DNA from: Cohnella phaseoli
GTDB lineage: Bacteria > Bacillota > Bacilli > Paenibacillales > Paenibacillaceae
Length of the DNA stretch: 64,000 nucleotides
Direction of reading: 5' to 3'
Assembly (NCBI RefSeq): GCF_003386235.1
Contig: NZ_QRDZ01000041.1
Coordinates: forward strand, 23,614-87,613
The notes under the pieces are model-generated. The model ran no database searches. It saw only the letters and a list, made by a program, of their open reading frames with translations, and was not told the DNA's origin. Position 1 is the first letter of the stretch; each line of letters opens with the position of its first letter. Positions 16,687 to 24,783 of this stretch are shown piece by piece. The translations under genes were made by a program, and so were the position numbers.

Positions 16687-17262
16687 AGAGTCGGGCTCGA
16701 GCGGATAAATGGTGGGTTGGCGGAGCTATAAGCAGACTGAGTTGGGTTCGAGCGGATAAATGGTGGGGTGACGGGGCTGTAAGACGACTGAGTTGGGTTC
16801 AAGCGGATAAATGGTGGGGTGACGGGGCTGTAAGACGACTGAGTTGGGCTCTAGTGGGTAAATGGAGGGGTGGCGGGGCTGCAAGACGACTGAGTTGGGT
16901 TTGAGCGGATAAATGGTGGGTTGGCGGGACTGTAAGCAGACTGAGTTGGGTTTGAGCGGATAAATGGTGGGTTGGCGGGACTGTAAGCAGACTGAGTTGG
17001 GTTTGAGCGGATAAATGGTGGGTTGGCGGGACTGTAAGCAGACTGAGTTGGGTTTGAGCGGATAAATGGTGGGTTGGCGGGACTGTAAGCAGACTGAGTT
17101 GGGTTTGAGCGGATAAATGGTGGGTTGGCGGGACTGTAAGCAGACTGAGTTGGGTTTGAGCGGATAAATGGTGGGTTGGCGGGACTGTAAGCAGACTGAG
17201 TTGGGTTTGAGCCGGATAAATGGTGGGTTGGCGGGACTGTAAGCAGACTGGGTGGATGGAGC
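16687..17262. repeat. 51-bp tandem repeat array 1 (about 11 copies)
   Basis: The word TGAGTTGGG recurs at 16738, 16789, 16840, 16891, 16942, 16993, 17044, 17095, 17146 and 17197, always exactly 51 bp apart. The seven copies from 16891 on are nearly identical, and the leftmost copies are more diverged (a degenerate one begins near 16687). Copy 17197 carries a 1-bp insertion. Because 51 is a multiple of three, long open frames with a 17-residue repeat arise on both strands; these have no start signal or domain and are not called as genes. Confidence 0.9.
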
Positions 17263-17314
17263 GGGTAACCTCCTTAGGATACAAACAAAATGAGCTAACC
17301 CGTTATATGCTTAT

Positions 17315-17525
17315 CTCACGCATGCGAGTCCAGATCAGACCAATAAGACCGCCTGGCGGCCTTATCTCTTGCATCCGAGTCCAGATCAGGCCAATAAGAC
17401 CGCCTGGCGGCCTTATCTCACGCATCCGAGTCCAGATCAGACCAATAAGACCGCCTGGCGGCCTTATCTCTTGCATCCGAGTCCAGATCAGGCCAATAAG
17501 ACCGCCTGGCGGCCTTATCTCACGC
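17315..17525. repeat. 51-bp tandem repeat array 2 (four copies plus a partial)
   Basis: Units begin at 17315, 17366, 17417, 17468 and (partial) 17519. Odd and even copies alternate between CTCACG/CAGACC and CTCTTG/CAGGCC variants, so the higher-order period is 102 bp. Each unit contains a near-perfect palindrome (ATAAGACCGCCT then GGCGGCCTTAT), which could form a hairpin. It is homologous in phase to array 3 at 44128-44520. Confidence 0.9.
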
Positions 17526-17578
17526 AACCGGGCTATGAAATTAAGCCTGCCGGAAGCAAATGATCTCCTAATGCAACT

Positions 17579-17631
17579 AGGTTGGCTTATAGGTTGGCTC
17601 ATAGGTTGGCCTATAGGTTGGCTTACAGGTC
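17579..17631. repeat. 12-bp tandem repeat
   Basis: Four consecutive copies of AGGTTGGCTTAT with one or two changes, ending in a fifth partial copy (ACAGGTCAGC). It forms the right edge of the repeat island, ending 46 bp before the stop codon of the next gene. Confidence 0.75.
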
Positions 17632-17677
17632 AGCCGCTGCTTGAAGCTGGAACGGTTTCAAATTTCGCCGCGGACTT

Positions 17678-19579
17678 CTATGAACGATATTCGGCGTAGT
17701 GGCGTACGGCCGCGATGTTCATGCCGCTCTCCCACGGTCGGCACCTTGTATTGAAGGGCCGCCCCGCGTCGTAATATTCCACCCATGCATCCGTCGAATC
17801 GGCGATGCTCACGACATGCGCCAGAACGGCTTCGGCGCCGGGATGCCGCAAAAGGGTCAGTCCGTACAGCAGCAAGCTTTCGTCATAACCGACGAAATAG
17901 GAGGATCCCGGAACGGTAGGCAAATAGCCGTAACGCTCGAATATATCGTAAGCTCTGCGAAGCTCCTCCGCCTTCTCCTCGTCTGTCAGCAACCCAGCAT
18001 GTACAAAGGAAGGAAGCAGCCCCGCGGATTGAACCGCGACGACTTGAGGCGCGACCGCCTCAAGCGGCGGCTCGTTCGCCAGACAGGCCGGGCAAACGTA
18101 ACGGCCCGCGGCCGTTCTTCGCGTCCATTTTAACGCATGAATGCCTCGTGGATGACAGCTTTCGCAGACGCCGTGACGGTAAGCCGGCAGTTCTGCCGTC
18201 TCCGCCCTTTCGGGCGCATTGGCATAAAAACGTCCGTCCTTCCGGAAGCGCGTTCGGAACACCGCTTCCGTTCGCTCCAGCAAGCTTTCGCAAGCTGCGG
18301 CTCGTTCTTCGTTCCATAGGCCGCGGCCGACCGCGAACGGCAGCAGCCTTCTGCCGGCTTCCAGAAACAGCAGCGTTGCCTCCATAGAGCCGTCATTCAG
18401 GGAAGTGCGGGGCAGGAAGCCTCCTGCGACGTAAGTCTCGTCTCCGTTAAAGGGCAGCATGCCGTCATGCAAATGCGGCAATTGGACCTGCCAGCAGTCG
18501 TCGAGCATCGGGAACAGAGAGGCGACGTAATCCCAGTCTCCCGTCGCCTGCCCGTAATCGAAAGCTTGCACGATCATATAGGCGGTAATCTCTACGTCGT
18601 CGTTCTCGTGCACATGGCGGGCGCGATCGTGCCCCATGCTCTCCGCGTTCCGAATCCCGCCTAGCCCTGTCCACTTCCCATAGCGGAAAGCCAGATTCCT
18701 TCTTGCTTCCTCGTACAGGCCGAGCGAGAGCAAACCCCTCGACGCGCCGTATTGATCCCGCACGTAGGCCAGCGCGTAGTTGTGGCCGGCCATGATGCCG
18801 CCGTCCTGCGACTGCTGCGCGGCAATCAGGAAAGCGACGCTCTCGGACAACTCGTCGATGCGCTTCCTCATTCCTTCCCCGATCCGCTCGCCGTATTCAA
18901 GCGAAGCAATGCGCGAAGAGAACCGGTGATCCGCCTCCTCGGCTTGCGCTCTAAGCAGCTCATAGCCCTGCTCCAGCATCGCACGGGCGTGCCCCTCGGC
19001 TTCCGGATAAGAGGGGCCACCGGCCAGCGCGAAATACGATTCTCCTGCGGGCACCGCAATGCCGACTTTTCCAGTGCCCGGTTCGAACTCAATCCGGGTT
19101 TCCTGTCCCCAGAAGACTGCGGCAAGGAACGTCTCCTCGCCCATCGGATAACGGTAGATACGGGCCGTGTCGGGCGCCTTCACGAGAACCGACTTGACGG
19201 TCGCCTCTGCGGAAGTCAAGTCCCCGCTGCCCGGATAGCATTCGTAATCTTCCCCGAGCGTCAGCTCGAGACGCAAGGGTTCGTCGGCATGCAGCCGGCA
19301 TAGATAGACCGGCAGCTCGCTTGCGACGAACGCTTCGGCCAAGGCAACTTCACGGCCCGCTTCGTTCAGATACTTATGCCGCCAGCGGTTCGTGCCCTTG
19401 TCCCGGCACGATTCGTAGCAAGGCTCCGCGCCGTCGGCAAGCGCCCATTTTCCGTGCAGCATCGACGGCGAGCTATACGGAGGCCCGTAAACTTCGGCGA
19501 TGTCGTTCCCGCGCCCGTATACGAGAAAACGTCCGTTGCCTAACGCATGGATCGCGCCGTCGTTGTTCTTTTTCCACAT
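17678..19579 (-). CDS. Putative (alpha/alpha)6-toroid glycosidase-like protein with CxxC...CxxC insertion
   Basis: 633 residues from ATG 19579, which has GGAGGGAG upstream (another in-frame ATG six codons earlier lacks one). The N-terminal ~190 residues look like a beta-sandwich. From ~200 on the protein resembles six-hairpin glycosidases (ESVAFLIAAQQSQDGGIMAG, NYALAYVRDQYGASRGLLSL, GYLPTVPGSSYFVGYDESLL). Between about 472 and 499 an insertion carries CESC and CPAC separated by 20 residues, a zinc-ribbon pattern unusual in this fold. There is no signal peptide, so it is probably cytosolic. The sugar isomerase gene lies 42 bp upstream on the same strand. Enzyme family not identified. Confidence 0.65.
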   Translation of the reverse strand: MWKKNNDGAIHALGNGRFLVYGRGNDIAEVYGPPYSSPSMLHGKWALADGAEPCYESCRDKGTNRWRHKYLNEAGREVALAEAFVASELPVYLCRLHADEPLRLELTLGEDYECYPGSGDLTSAEATVKSVLVKAPDTARIYRYPMGEETFLAAVFWGQETRIEFEPGTGKVGIAVPAGESYFALAGGPSYPEAEGHARAMLEQGYELLRAQAEEADHRFSSRIASLEYGERIGEGMRKRIDELSESVAFLIAAQQSQDGGIMAGHNYALAYVRDQYGASRGLLSLGLYEEARRNLAFRYGKWTGLGGIRNAESMGHDRARHVHENDDVEITAYMIVQAFDYGQATGDWDYVASLFPMLDDCWQVQLPHLHDGMLPFNGDETYVAGGFLPRTSLNDGSMEATLLFLEAGRRLLPFAVGRGLWNEERAAACESLLERTEAVFRTRFRKDGRFYANAPERAETAELPAYRHGVCESCHPRGIHALKWTRRTAAGRYVCPACLANEPPLEAVAPQVVAVQSAGLLPSFVHAGLLTDEEKAEELRRAYDIFERYGYLPTVPGSSYFVGYDESLLLYGLTLLRHPGAEAVLAHVVSIADSTDAWVEYYDAGRPFNTRCRPWESGMNIAAVRHYAEYRS

Positions 19580-19621
19580 CTCCGTCACTCCCTCCATTCG
19601 CTCTTCGATTCGGGGAACCCG

Positions 19622-20566
19622 TCACCCGACCAAAAATGCTTCTCTTTCGCGGAAGTACGCTGCGGTTCTCGCGACCAAGTCGTCCAGCTTGGCCGCATCC
19701 GGCTTGCCGTACATCGCCGGATAGGGATCTCCTCCCGGGCCCAGCGGTTCCGGGGTCACGAATCGGCCTTCGCGGTTAAATCCGAGTACGTACAAAGCCA
19801 TAATGATCGTATCCAAGTCCATGAAGCCGTCCCCGAGCGCCCCCCGGTTGCTGTCGGCCATGTGCAGGTTGACGAGCCGTTCGCCCGCCTCCAGCAGAGC
19901 TTCGCCGATGTGAGCCTCCTCCGCTTGCATGTGGTACACGTCCGCGTTGATATGTTGAACTCCCGGATGATCGACCGCCGCGATGTAGGCCTTGGCATCG
20001 GCAATTGTGCGGACCAGACTGACTTCCGCCGCGCGGATCGGCTCGATGGCGGCCTTCACTCCGTACTCCACGAACCGGTCCGCTACGATGCCCAAAGTGT
20101 CCACGCTGCGCTGAAACTCCATATCGTCGTAGGCCTTCGGTCTGCCTACCGCTCCGGGCACGACCAGGAGATAAGAGCCTCCCATCTCGGCAGTAAATTC
20201 GATTTCCCGCTTCAGATAATCGATGGCCGCCTGCCGATGCGGCGCCCGGCTGCTCGACAGATCGTTGTCGGCCGAGAACATGCCGCATACTCCCGACGTC
20301 TTGATGCCATGCGCTTCAAGTATGTCGATCGTTTCCTTCGCCCGGTAGCCCAGATCGGGCCCGTAATGATTGCCGTGAAGCTCGATGTAGCCGATACCCG
20401 AACGTTGCAGTCTCTTCGCGGACGTCTCCAAGCTTTCCATTCCAAAGCCCCAGTTGCTCCACGATAAGTTCAGCCTTTCGCGCAACCTTTCCGGCTGTTC
20501 CCTTTTCAATGCGAGGAAGGCGCTCCTAATCCGCTCGTTCTTCTCTTCGTACCGTTGCTTGGTCAT
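19622..20566 (-). CDS. Sugar phosphate isomerase/epimerase family protein (TIM barrel)
   Basis: 314 residues with the xylose-isomerase-like TIM-barrel pattern. Conserved acidic and histidine positions that bind the divalent metal can be seen: IGYIELHGNHYGPDLGY near 75, YGVKAAIEPIRAAEVSLVRT near 175 (metal Glu), VQHINADVYHMQAEEAH near 210 and LVNLHMADSNRGALGDG near 240. AAGGAGA precedes the ATG. Members interconvert ketoses or keto-inositols. It lies between a toroid protein and a cupin protein, all on one strand, suggesting a small catabolic operon for an unknown sugar or sugar acid. Confidence 0.85.
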   Translation of the reverse strand: MTKQRYEEKNERIRSAFLALKREQPERLRERLNLSWSNWGFGMESLETSAKRLQRSGIGYIELHGNHYGPDLGYRAKETIDILEAHGIKTSGVCGMFSADNDLSSSRAPHRQAAIDYLKREIEFTAEMGGSYLLVVPGAVGRPKAYDDMEFQRSVDTLGIVADRFVEYGVKAAIEPIRAAEVSLVRTIADAKAYIAAVDHPGVQHINADVYHMQAEEAHIGEALLEAGERLVNLHMADSNRGALGDGFMDLDTIIMALYVLGFNREGRFVTPEPLGPGGDPYPAMYGKPDAAKLDDLVARTAAYFREREAFLVG

Positions 20567-20627
20567 TTCGCGCAGTCTCCTTTTATTAAGTATAGGTTCA
20601 AGAAGTCCGATTTTCAGAACAACCTCT

Positions 20628-21824
20628 TTAAGGCATCTCCGGATGATTAGGCCCGAAATGCTTGAGAAACACCATAGGCTCCCACTTGCTGTCGTTGACG
20701 ATGCGCACGCCCTCCCGGGCGGCCGTCTCGCTAACGAAAAACTCGTCTCCGCTCATTTGACCGAACCGAAGCATATTTGCCGCCTCGGCTTGATGGGGAC
20801 CGAACCGGCCGTGCCCCTGAACAAGCACCGTGCCATACGCCGCCGAATCGCGAACGATTACGCTCTGTCCGGGATTTACGGTCAGCTCCTTGGCGCCGAT
20901 GTACGGATTGCCGTAAGTGACCCACTTCTCCGCATGCCGTTCGTCGGAATGCCCGCAAAGGAGGGGCGGACGATAATAATGCCGCTTATAGTGCGGGTCC
21001 GTATTTTTCTCCCAATCCATCAGGCTCAGAATATACTCGATATCGCGCTTCCGGTCCTCCGGACAATTTTCCGTCAGAAACTCGTACGGATACGTTTCGC
21101 CGCTTACGATATTCTCGTGCACGGAGTTCACGTCGCTGTTCCACTGAGGTTCATAAGTAAGCACAGATCCCGGGGCATGCACTACGCCAGGAGGCGTATA
21201 CCAGCCCGTCCCCAACTGAATGCGATAAGCCCGCGACAGCTCGGTGATGCGGTTATCCGCTTCTTCGTACTTAAGCAATCTCTCCCTAACCTCGTCCAAG
21301 GTCGTATCCGGATCGTAGCCGAAATAGGTGACCGGGAATACCCCCAAATGGTTGTTCAGCTGCGGCGGAAAATAATAGGCCTCCGGCTTGCCGATCCTCC
21401 CGACCAGGCTTGCGGCCGCGTCGTCCAGATGGAGATGGTGGAACAACGGCGTCTCGTAATCGAAAAACTTGGCGTACATCGGCCAAGTGCCGTAACGTTC
21501 GTAGAGCGTTTCGCCGATCAGACGGCTGCCCAATTGTTCGACCGCATCCTTGAACAAAAAGACGACGGAGCCGTCCTCGTCGGCGGCGACGTAGCTCATC
21601 CCTTCGTCGGAAGGCGCCAGCGGTCCGTTCATGGCCGGGATGACCGAAGAGAACCACCGTTCTTTAATGGAGCCCCGTTCGGTTCCGAGCGCGTAATAGT
21701 CGTCGGGGTGCAGCCGCAATCTCCGGCCCGCTTGCGCGAAGCGCCTCGGCACGAACACCGGCTTCAAACGCAGAATTCCTTGTCCCCTATCGTAAGTTTC
21801 TTGAATAATCGAATGGTTGGACAC
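20628..21824 (-). CDS. Cupin-fold protein, mannose-6-phosphate-isomerase-like
   Basis: 398 residues. The start is GTG 21824 with AAGGAGG. The central region has a cupin/type I phosphomannose isomerase-like metal-site pattern (FFDYETPLFHHLHLDD near residue 120, then GTGWYTPPGVVHAPGSVLTY near 205), followed by a second beta-rich half with GTVLVQGHGRFGPHQAE. Histidines in the first motif and in PPGVVHAPG would bind metal. It is the promoter-proximal gene of the three-gene minus-strand group and is divergent from an AraC regulator that probably controls it. Reaction not known. Confidence 0.65.
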   Translation of the reverse strand: MSNHSIIQETYDRGQGILRLKPVFVPRRFAQAGRRLRLHPDDYYALGTERGSIKERWFSSVIPAMNGPLAPSDEGMSYVAADEDGSVVFLFKDAVEQLGSRLIGETLYERYGTWPMYAKFFDYETPLFHHLHLDDAAASLVGRIGKPEAYYFPPQLNNHLGVFPVTYFGYDPDTTLDEVRERLLKYEEADNRITELSRAYRIQLGTGWYTPPGVVHAPGSVLTYEPQWNSDVNSVHENIVSGETYPYEFLTENCPEDRKRDIEYILSLMDWEKNTDPHYKRHYYRPPLLCGHSDERHAEKWVTYGNPYIGAKELTVNPGQSVIVRDSAAYGTVLVQGHGRFGPHQAEAANMLRFGQMSGDEFFVSETAAREGVRIVNDSKWEPMVFLKHFGPNHPEMP

Positions 21825-21846
21825 GTTGTCATTCCCTCCTTAGGTC

Positions 21847-21883
21847 GTGTAGACGGACGAATCCCTCTTCGTCCAATCTACAC
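21847..21883. promoter_or_regulatory. Inverted repeat in the leader of the cupin gene
   Basis: Arms GTGTAGACGGACGAA (21847) and TTCGTCCAATCTACAC (to 21883) pair at all but two positions around a 6-nt loop. It lies 23 bp upstream of the cupin gene start, in the divergent region shared with the AraC gene. It could be an operator or an mRNA hairpin that affects translation; it lacks a T run on the minus strand. Confidence 0.45.
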
Positions 21884-21933
21884 CGTCATGCCGCCTGGAG
21901 GAATTCCATATCTTGCGATTCATCTCAGCTTTC

Positions 21934-21963
21934 TTGTCGATTTGGCTTGACGGCAGGTATACT
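21934..21963 (+). promoter_or_regulatory. Candidate promoter of the AraC gene at 22002
   Basis: TTGTCG (21934) and TATACT (21958-21963) are separated by 18 bp, a fair sigma-A match, and lie 38 bp ahead of the ATG. AGGAGGT precedes the start. Confidence 0.5.
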
Positions 21964-22001
21964 GTGTACAAAACAAACGATGCGAGCCAGGAGGTTCCGA
22001 G

Positions 22002-22853
22002 ATGTTTCAAATTCCGTTCGAGCACCGGGAATATCCGCTCTTCGCCGACGATGCGCGGCCGCTTCTCGTATACGCCGGTCAAATCGGCGACGAACCGGAC
22101 TGGGCGTTCGAAAGCCATAAGCACGACCACTTCACCGAAATTATCTACATCTGCGACGGCGAAGGGGATTTTCGGATCAACGACCGGCCGTACCGCGCGC
22201 GCAAGGGAGATCTTCTCATCTATCATCCGGGCGTGCTTCACGAGGAGAGATCCGATCCCGCGCGACCGCTACGCACTTATTTCTGCGCCGTAAGCGGGCT
22301 TCGTCTCGCCGGCGCGAAGCCCGGATGGCTGCTCTCCGAGCAAGCGGAGCCCGTTATCCGGGCAGAGAGCTGCGGACCTCAAATCGAACAATGCTTCTCC
22401 GTGCTCCTGAACGAGCTGCGGTCCCAGACTTGGGGGCACGAAATGATCTGCCAGCATATGCTTAACTGCATTCTGATCCTGATTCTGCGAATCGCGGACG
22501 GTCAGGGCTCCGAGAGCGTCGGCGGCTCTTCGCACACGATCGGGGCGAAGGCCAAAGCCTTCATCGATCTGAACTATACGCGCGATCTGCCTTTATCCGA
22601 AATCGCGAGCCGTCTTTATCTCAGCCCCCATTACTTATCCCATGCTTTCAAGGAGGAGACCGGCAACTCCCCGATCAATTACTTGATCCAGAGAAGAATC
22701 GGCGAGGCCAAGACGCTGCTGCTGACCACGACTCTGACCGTACAGGAAATCGCCGGCCGGATCGGGTACGAGAACGCGAATTATTTCAGCATGGCGTTTA
22801 AGAGAGGGACGGGGCTTACGCCAAGCGAGTTTCGCAAAAAGACCAAAAAATAA
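22002..22853 (+). CDS. AraC family regulator with N-terminal cupin domain
   Basis: 283 residues: a cupin-type ligand domain (HKHDHFTEIIYICDGEGDFR near 45; KGDLLIYHPGVLHEERS near 70), a linker, and a C-terminal AraC double helix-turn-helix (LPLSEIASRLYLSPHYLSHA and VQEIAGRIGYENANYFSMAF). The cupin would bind a sugar effector. It is divergent from the cupin-isomerase-toroid group, whose leader holds an inverted repeat, so it probably regulates that group. It is convergent with the EamA exporter with only 17 bp between stops. Confidence 0.9.
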   Translation: MFQIPFEHREYPLFADDARPLLVYAGQIGDEPDWAFESHKHDHFTEIIYICDGEGDFRINDRPYRARKGDLLIYHPGVLHEERSDPARPLRTYFCAVSGLRLAGAKPGWLLSEQAEPVIRAESCGPQIEQCFSVLLNELRSQTWGHEMICQHMLNCILILILRIADGQGSESVGGSSHTIGAKAKAFIDLNYTRDLPLSEIASRLYLSPHYLSHAFKEETGNSPINYLIQRRIGEAKTLLLTTTLTVQEIAGRIGYENANYFSMAFKRGTGLTPSEFRKKTKK

Positions 22854-22870
22854 GGCCGATGCAGGCACGA

Positions 22871-23830
22871 TCAAGCTTTAAGCCGAGCTCCCGTCGGCGC
22901 AGGATCGGCCGGGGTGGGCTTGCGGTTGACGATGACGATTCCGCCCGCGACCAGCGCAAGCGCCAGCCAAACGGTCAAGTGCAGCGGCTCGGACAGCAGC
23001 CATGCCGACAGGAATACGCCGAATACGGGAATCAGGAACAGATACATGGAGATGCTGCCCACCTGGTTGTATTTCATGACCGTATTCCACAGCACGAAGC
23101 CAAGCGCCGACAATACTGCAAGATACAGCAGCATGCCGATGGCGCGCCAAGTAAACTCAAAAGGCATAACGCCCGCGCCTGCCGCACCAATCGTACTAAG
23201 CGCAAGCCCGCCGAGCAGCATCTGGTAAGAGGTCATGTATAGAATATCGAGGCGTACGGATTCTTTTTTCGACAGAACATTCCCCAAGCCTCCGAAAAAC
23301 ATCGCTGCCAGAAGACACACTTCGGCCAAGCCAAAATGAACGCCGGTCGCCCCGCCCGACAAACCGACTACGACAACTCCGGCGAAGCCGACGACAAGTC
23401 CGGTCAGCTTGCGCGACGTAATCCGGTCGTCCGCATACATCCGATGGGCGATGAGAATTTGGAAGAAGGAGGTTGTCCCGGCCAAAATCGAGCCCTGCAC
23501 CCCAGTCGAGCCGCTCATGCCATAGTAGAAAAACACATATTGCAGCAGCGTCTGGGAAAGCCCGATCTTCGCTACGCCCTGCCATGAGCCGCGTTGATAG
23601 CCGACGCTTCTGCCCATCAGCTTCATGAGCGCCAATATCAGCAGCGCCGCCATCGTAAACCGGAATCCCGCGAATAAGATTTGCTCGTACACCTGCCCCT
23701 TCCCGATCTCCAGCTCGGCGTAGCTCAGCTTGATGATCGGAAACGCGCTTCCCCACAAAAAAGTAGCACCCGTCGCTGCGGCCAATATGCCGAGCGGGTG
23801 CGTAAATATTTTCTCCGTTGTCCATTTCAT
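22871..23830 (-). CDS. DMT superfamily (EamA) transporter
   Basis: About 319 residues from ATG 23830, which has GGGGAGA at good spacing (the in-frame ATG six codons upstream has none). Ten hydrophobic segments form two EamA halves: ILAAATGATFLWGSAFPIIK opens the first and GLAEVCLLAAMFFGGLGNVL the second. The C-terminus is short and polar. Members export metabolites or amino acids; substrate cannot be assigned. Stands alone between an AraC regulator and a toxin-antitoxin pair. Confidence 0.88.
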   Translation of the reverse strand: MKWTTEKIFTHPLGILAAATGATFLWGSAFPIIKLSYAELEIGKGQVYEQILFAGFRFTMAALLILALMKLMGRSVGYQRGSWQGVAKIGLSQTLLQYVFFYYGMSGSTGVQGSILAGTTSFFQILIAHRMYADDRITSRKLTGLVVGFAGVVVVGLSGGATGVHFGLAEVCLLAAMFFGGLGNVLSKKESVRLDILYMTSYQMLLGGLALSTIGAAGAGVMPFEFTWRAIGMLLYLAVLSALGFVLWNTVMKYNQVGSISMYLFLIPVFGVFLSAWLLSEPLHLTVWLALALVAGGIVIVNRKPTPADPAPTGARLKA

Positions 23831-23900
23831 TCGTGTTGGTCTCCCCATGTTTGCGGGCGTTTTTAATTCCTGTATCCAAAAAGTCCGCGATTATCTGATT

Positions 23901-24323
23901 TTATTGCTGGTTGTTTATCCCGAGCGCTTCTTTTAACCCATTCTGAAGGATTAAAGAATAGTTAAGCCCAGCCTCATCACCGGCATCTCTAAGCCATTTC
24001 GGCAATGTACAGTTTTTCGTAACCGACTTGTTTGCAGCTTCATCCCGGTAGGGAGGAAGGTATACTTCGACAAAAACGATTTTGTCGCTTGCATCTTCCA
24101 GTTCGATCGATTCAGGCGCAGACGGCTCAGGGTAAGAAATGCCTGCCTCTTCTAATTCGAGTGCACGGGTGACAAGCAGTTCCTTCGCCCTGGGGAGTCC
24201 TTCTATTAGATCCGTAGCTGTTACGGCCGTTCCGGGAAAATCAGGAAAATACATACTCAGATTAGTTTCCAACTTTTCGACGACAATCGGATATACAAAG
24301 TGATTTTTCTTTTCCAAATTCAA
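23901..24323 (-). CDS. hicB: HicB-type antitoxin
   Basis: 140 residues. The N-terminal ~70 residues have the HicB partial RNase H-like fold (HFVYPIVVEKLETNLSMYFP, DFPGTAVTATDLIEGLPRAK). The C-terminus, CTLPKWLRDAGDEAGLNYSLILQ then NGLKEAL, is a ribbon-helix-helix DNA-binding motif, used for autoregulation. The start is a TTG at 24323 with GGGAG six bases upstream; an in-frame stop just before it excludes an earlier start. It lies 44 bp after hicA, in the usual toxin-first order for the family. Confidence 0.85.
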   Translation of the reverse strand: MNLEKKNHFVYPIVVEKLETNLSMYFPDFPGTAVTATDLIEGLPRAKELLVTRALELEEAGISYPEPSAPESIELEDASDKIVFVEVYLPPYRDEAANKSVTKNCTLPKWLRDAGDEAGLNYSLILQNGLKEALGINNQQ

Positions 24324-24367
24324 TCACGCTCCCTTAAATAAAGTCACGAAGTAGTCAACATCCGGAA

Positions 24368-24583
24368 TTAGAATTTGATCCCAGACTGGCGTTCGATACT
24401 TTTTAGTGTACCTTTGGCCAATGTGTCACCAAGACCGTGAACGCTGATATCGGCGAATTTGGTTGGGTCGTTCGGGTTTAGGTATCGCCGATGGCTTGTT
24501 TTGTTACCATGATTAGGGGATTCAATGAATCCGGCCTGTTTGAGAGCCTTTAGCACTTCTCGTACCGTTCGTTGTTTGCCCAC
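24368..24583 (-). CDS. hicA: HicA-type mRNA interferase toxin
   Basis: 71 residues, the normal size. The double-stranded-RNA-binding-like fold is recognisable: VREVLKALKQAGFIESPNHG, then KTSHRRYLNP, which carries the catalytic histidine, and DISVHGLGDTLAKGTLKSIE. The toxin cleaves mRNA unless bound by HicB. The start is GTG 24583 with AGGAGA. It is transcribed from a strong promoter at 24607-24636. All key residues are present, so it looks functional. Confidence 0.88.
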   Translation of the reverse strand: MGKQRTVREVLKALKQAGFIESPNHGNKTSHRRYLNPNDPTKFADISVHGLGDTLAKGTLKSIERQSGIKF

Positions 24584-24606
24584 TTCGTCTCCTACTCTCT
24601 ACCTTT

Positions 24607-24636
24607 ATTATAATGCGCATAAATAACACGCGTCAA
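24607..24636 (-). promoter_or_regulatory. Promoter of hicAB
   Basis: On the minus strand TTGACG (24631-24636) and a perfect TATAAT (24607-24612) are 18 bp apart, the best sigma-A consensus seen in the window, 23 bp upstream of the hicA start. Confidence 0.75.
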
Positions 24637-24649
24637 TTTTGATCGATAT

Positions 24650-24730
24650 CATGGAACAAAAAAAACACACCTCGAACGCTTAGGCGCTCATAGGGGTGTG
24701 CTTCACTCACCGAATCGCTTTATTTTGTAG
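24650..24730 (-). repeat. ~80-bp direct repeat, left copy, with terminator hairpin
   Basis: Shares catgg(a/c)acaaaaaaa, the hairpin, GGTGTGCTTCACTCACCGAA and a closing TTTGTAG with 25801-25884. On the minus strand the hairpin (AAGCACACC ... GGTGTGT) runs into a run of at least seven T residues, a strong Rho-independent terminator 54 bp after the Rpn gene stop. Confidence 0.8.
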
Positions 24731-24783
24731 TTGAACTGCCACAGTGAATAGGTAGAGCGATACTTAGCCATGATGTTATCACT

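Noticed and set aside
16799..17284. Open frame with a 17-residue repeat on the minus strand
   Set aside because: It is array 1 read through; 51 is divisible by three, so any stop-free unit stays open. No ribosome site, signal or domain.
16540..17631. CRISPR array
   Set aside because: Units are contiguous tandem copies with no unique spacers between repeats, and no cas genes are nearby.
17220..17699. Open frame across array 2 on the plus strand
   Set aside because: Same reason: repeat reading frame; it also runs into the antisense of the next gene.
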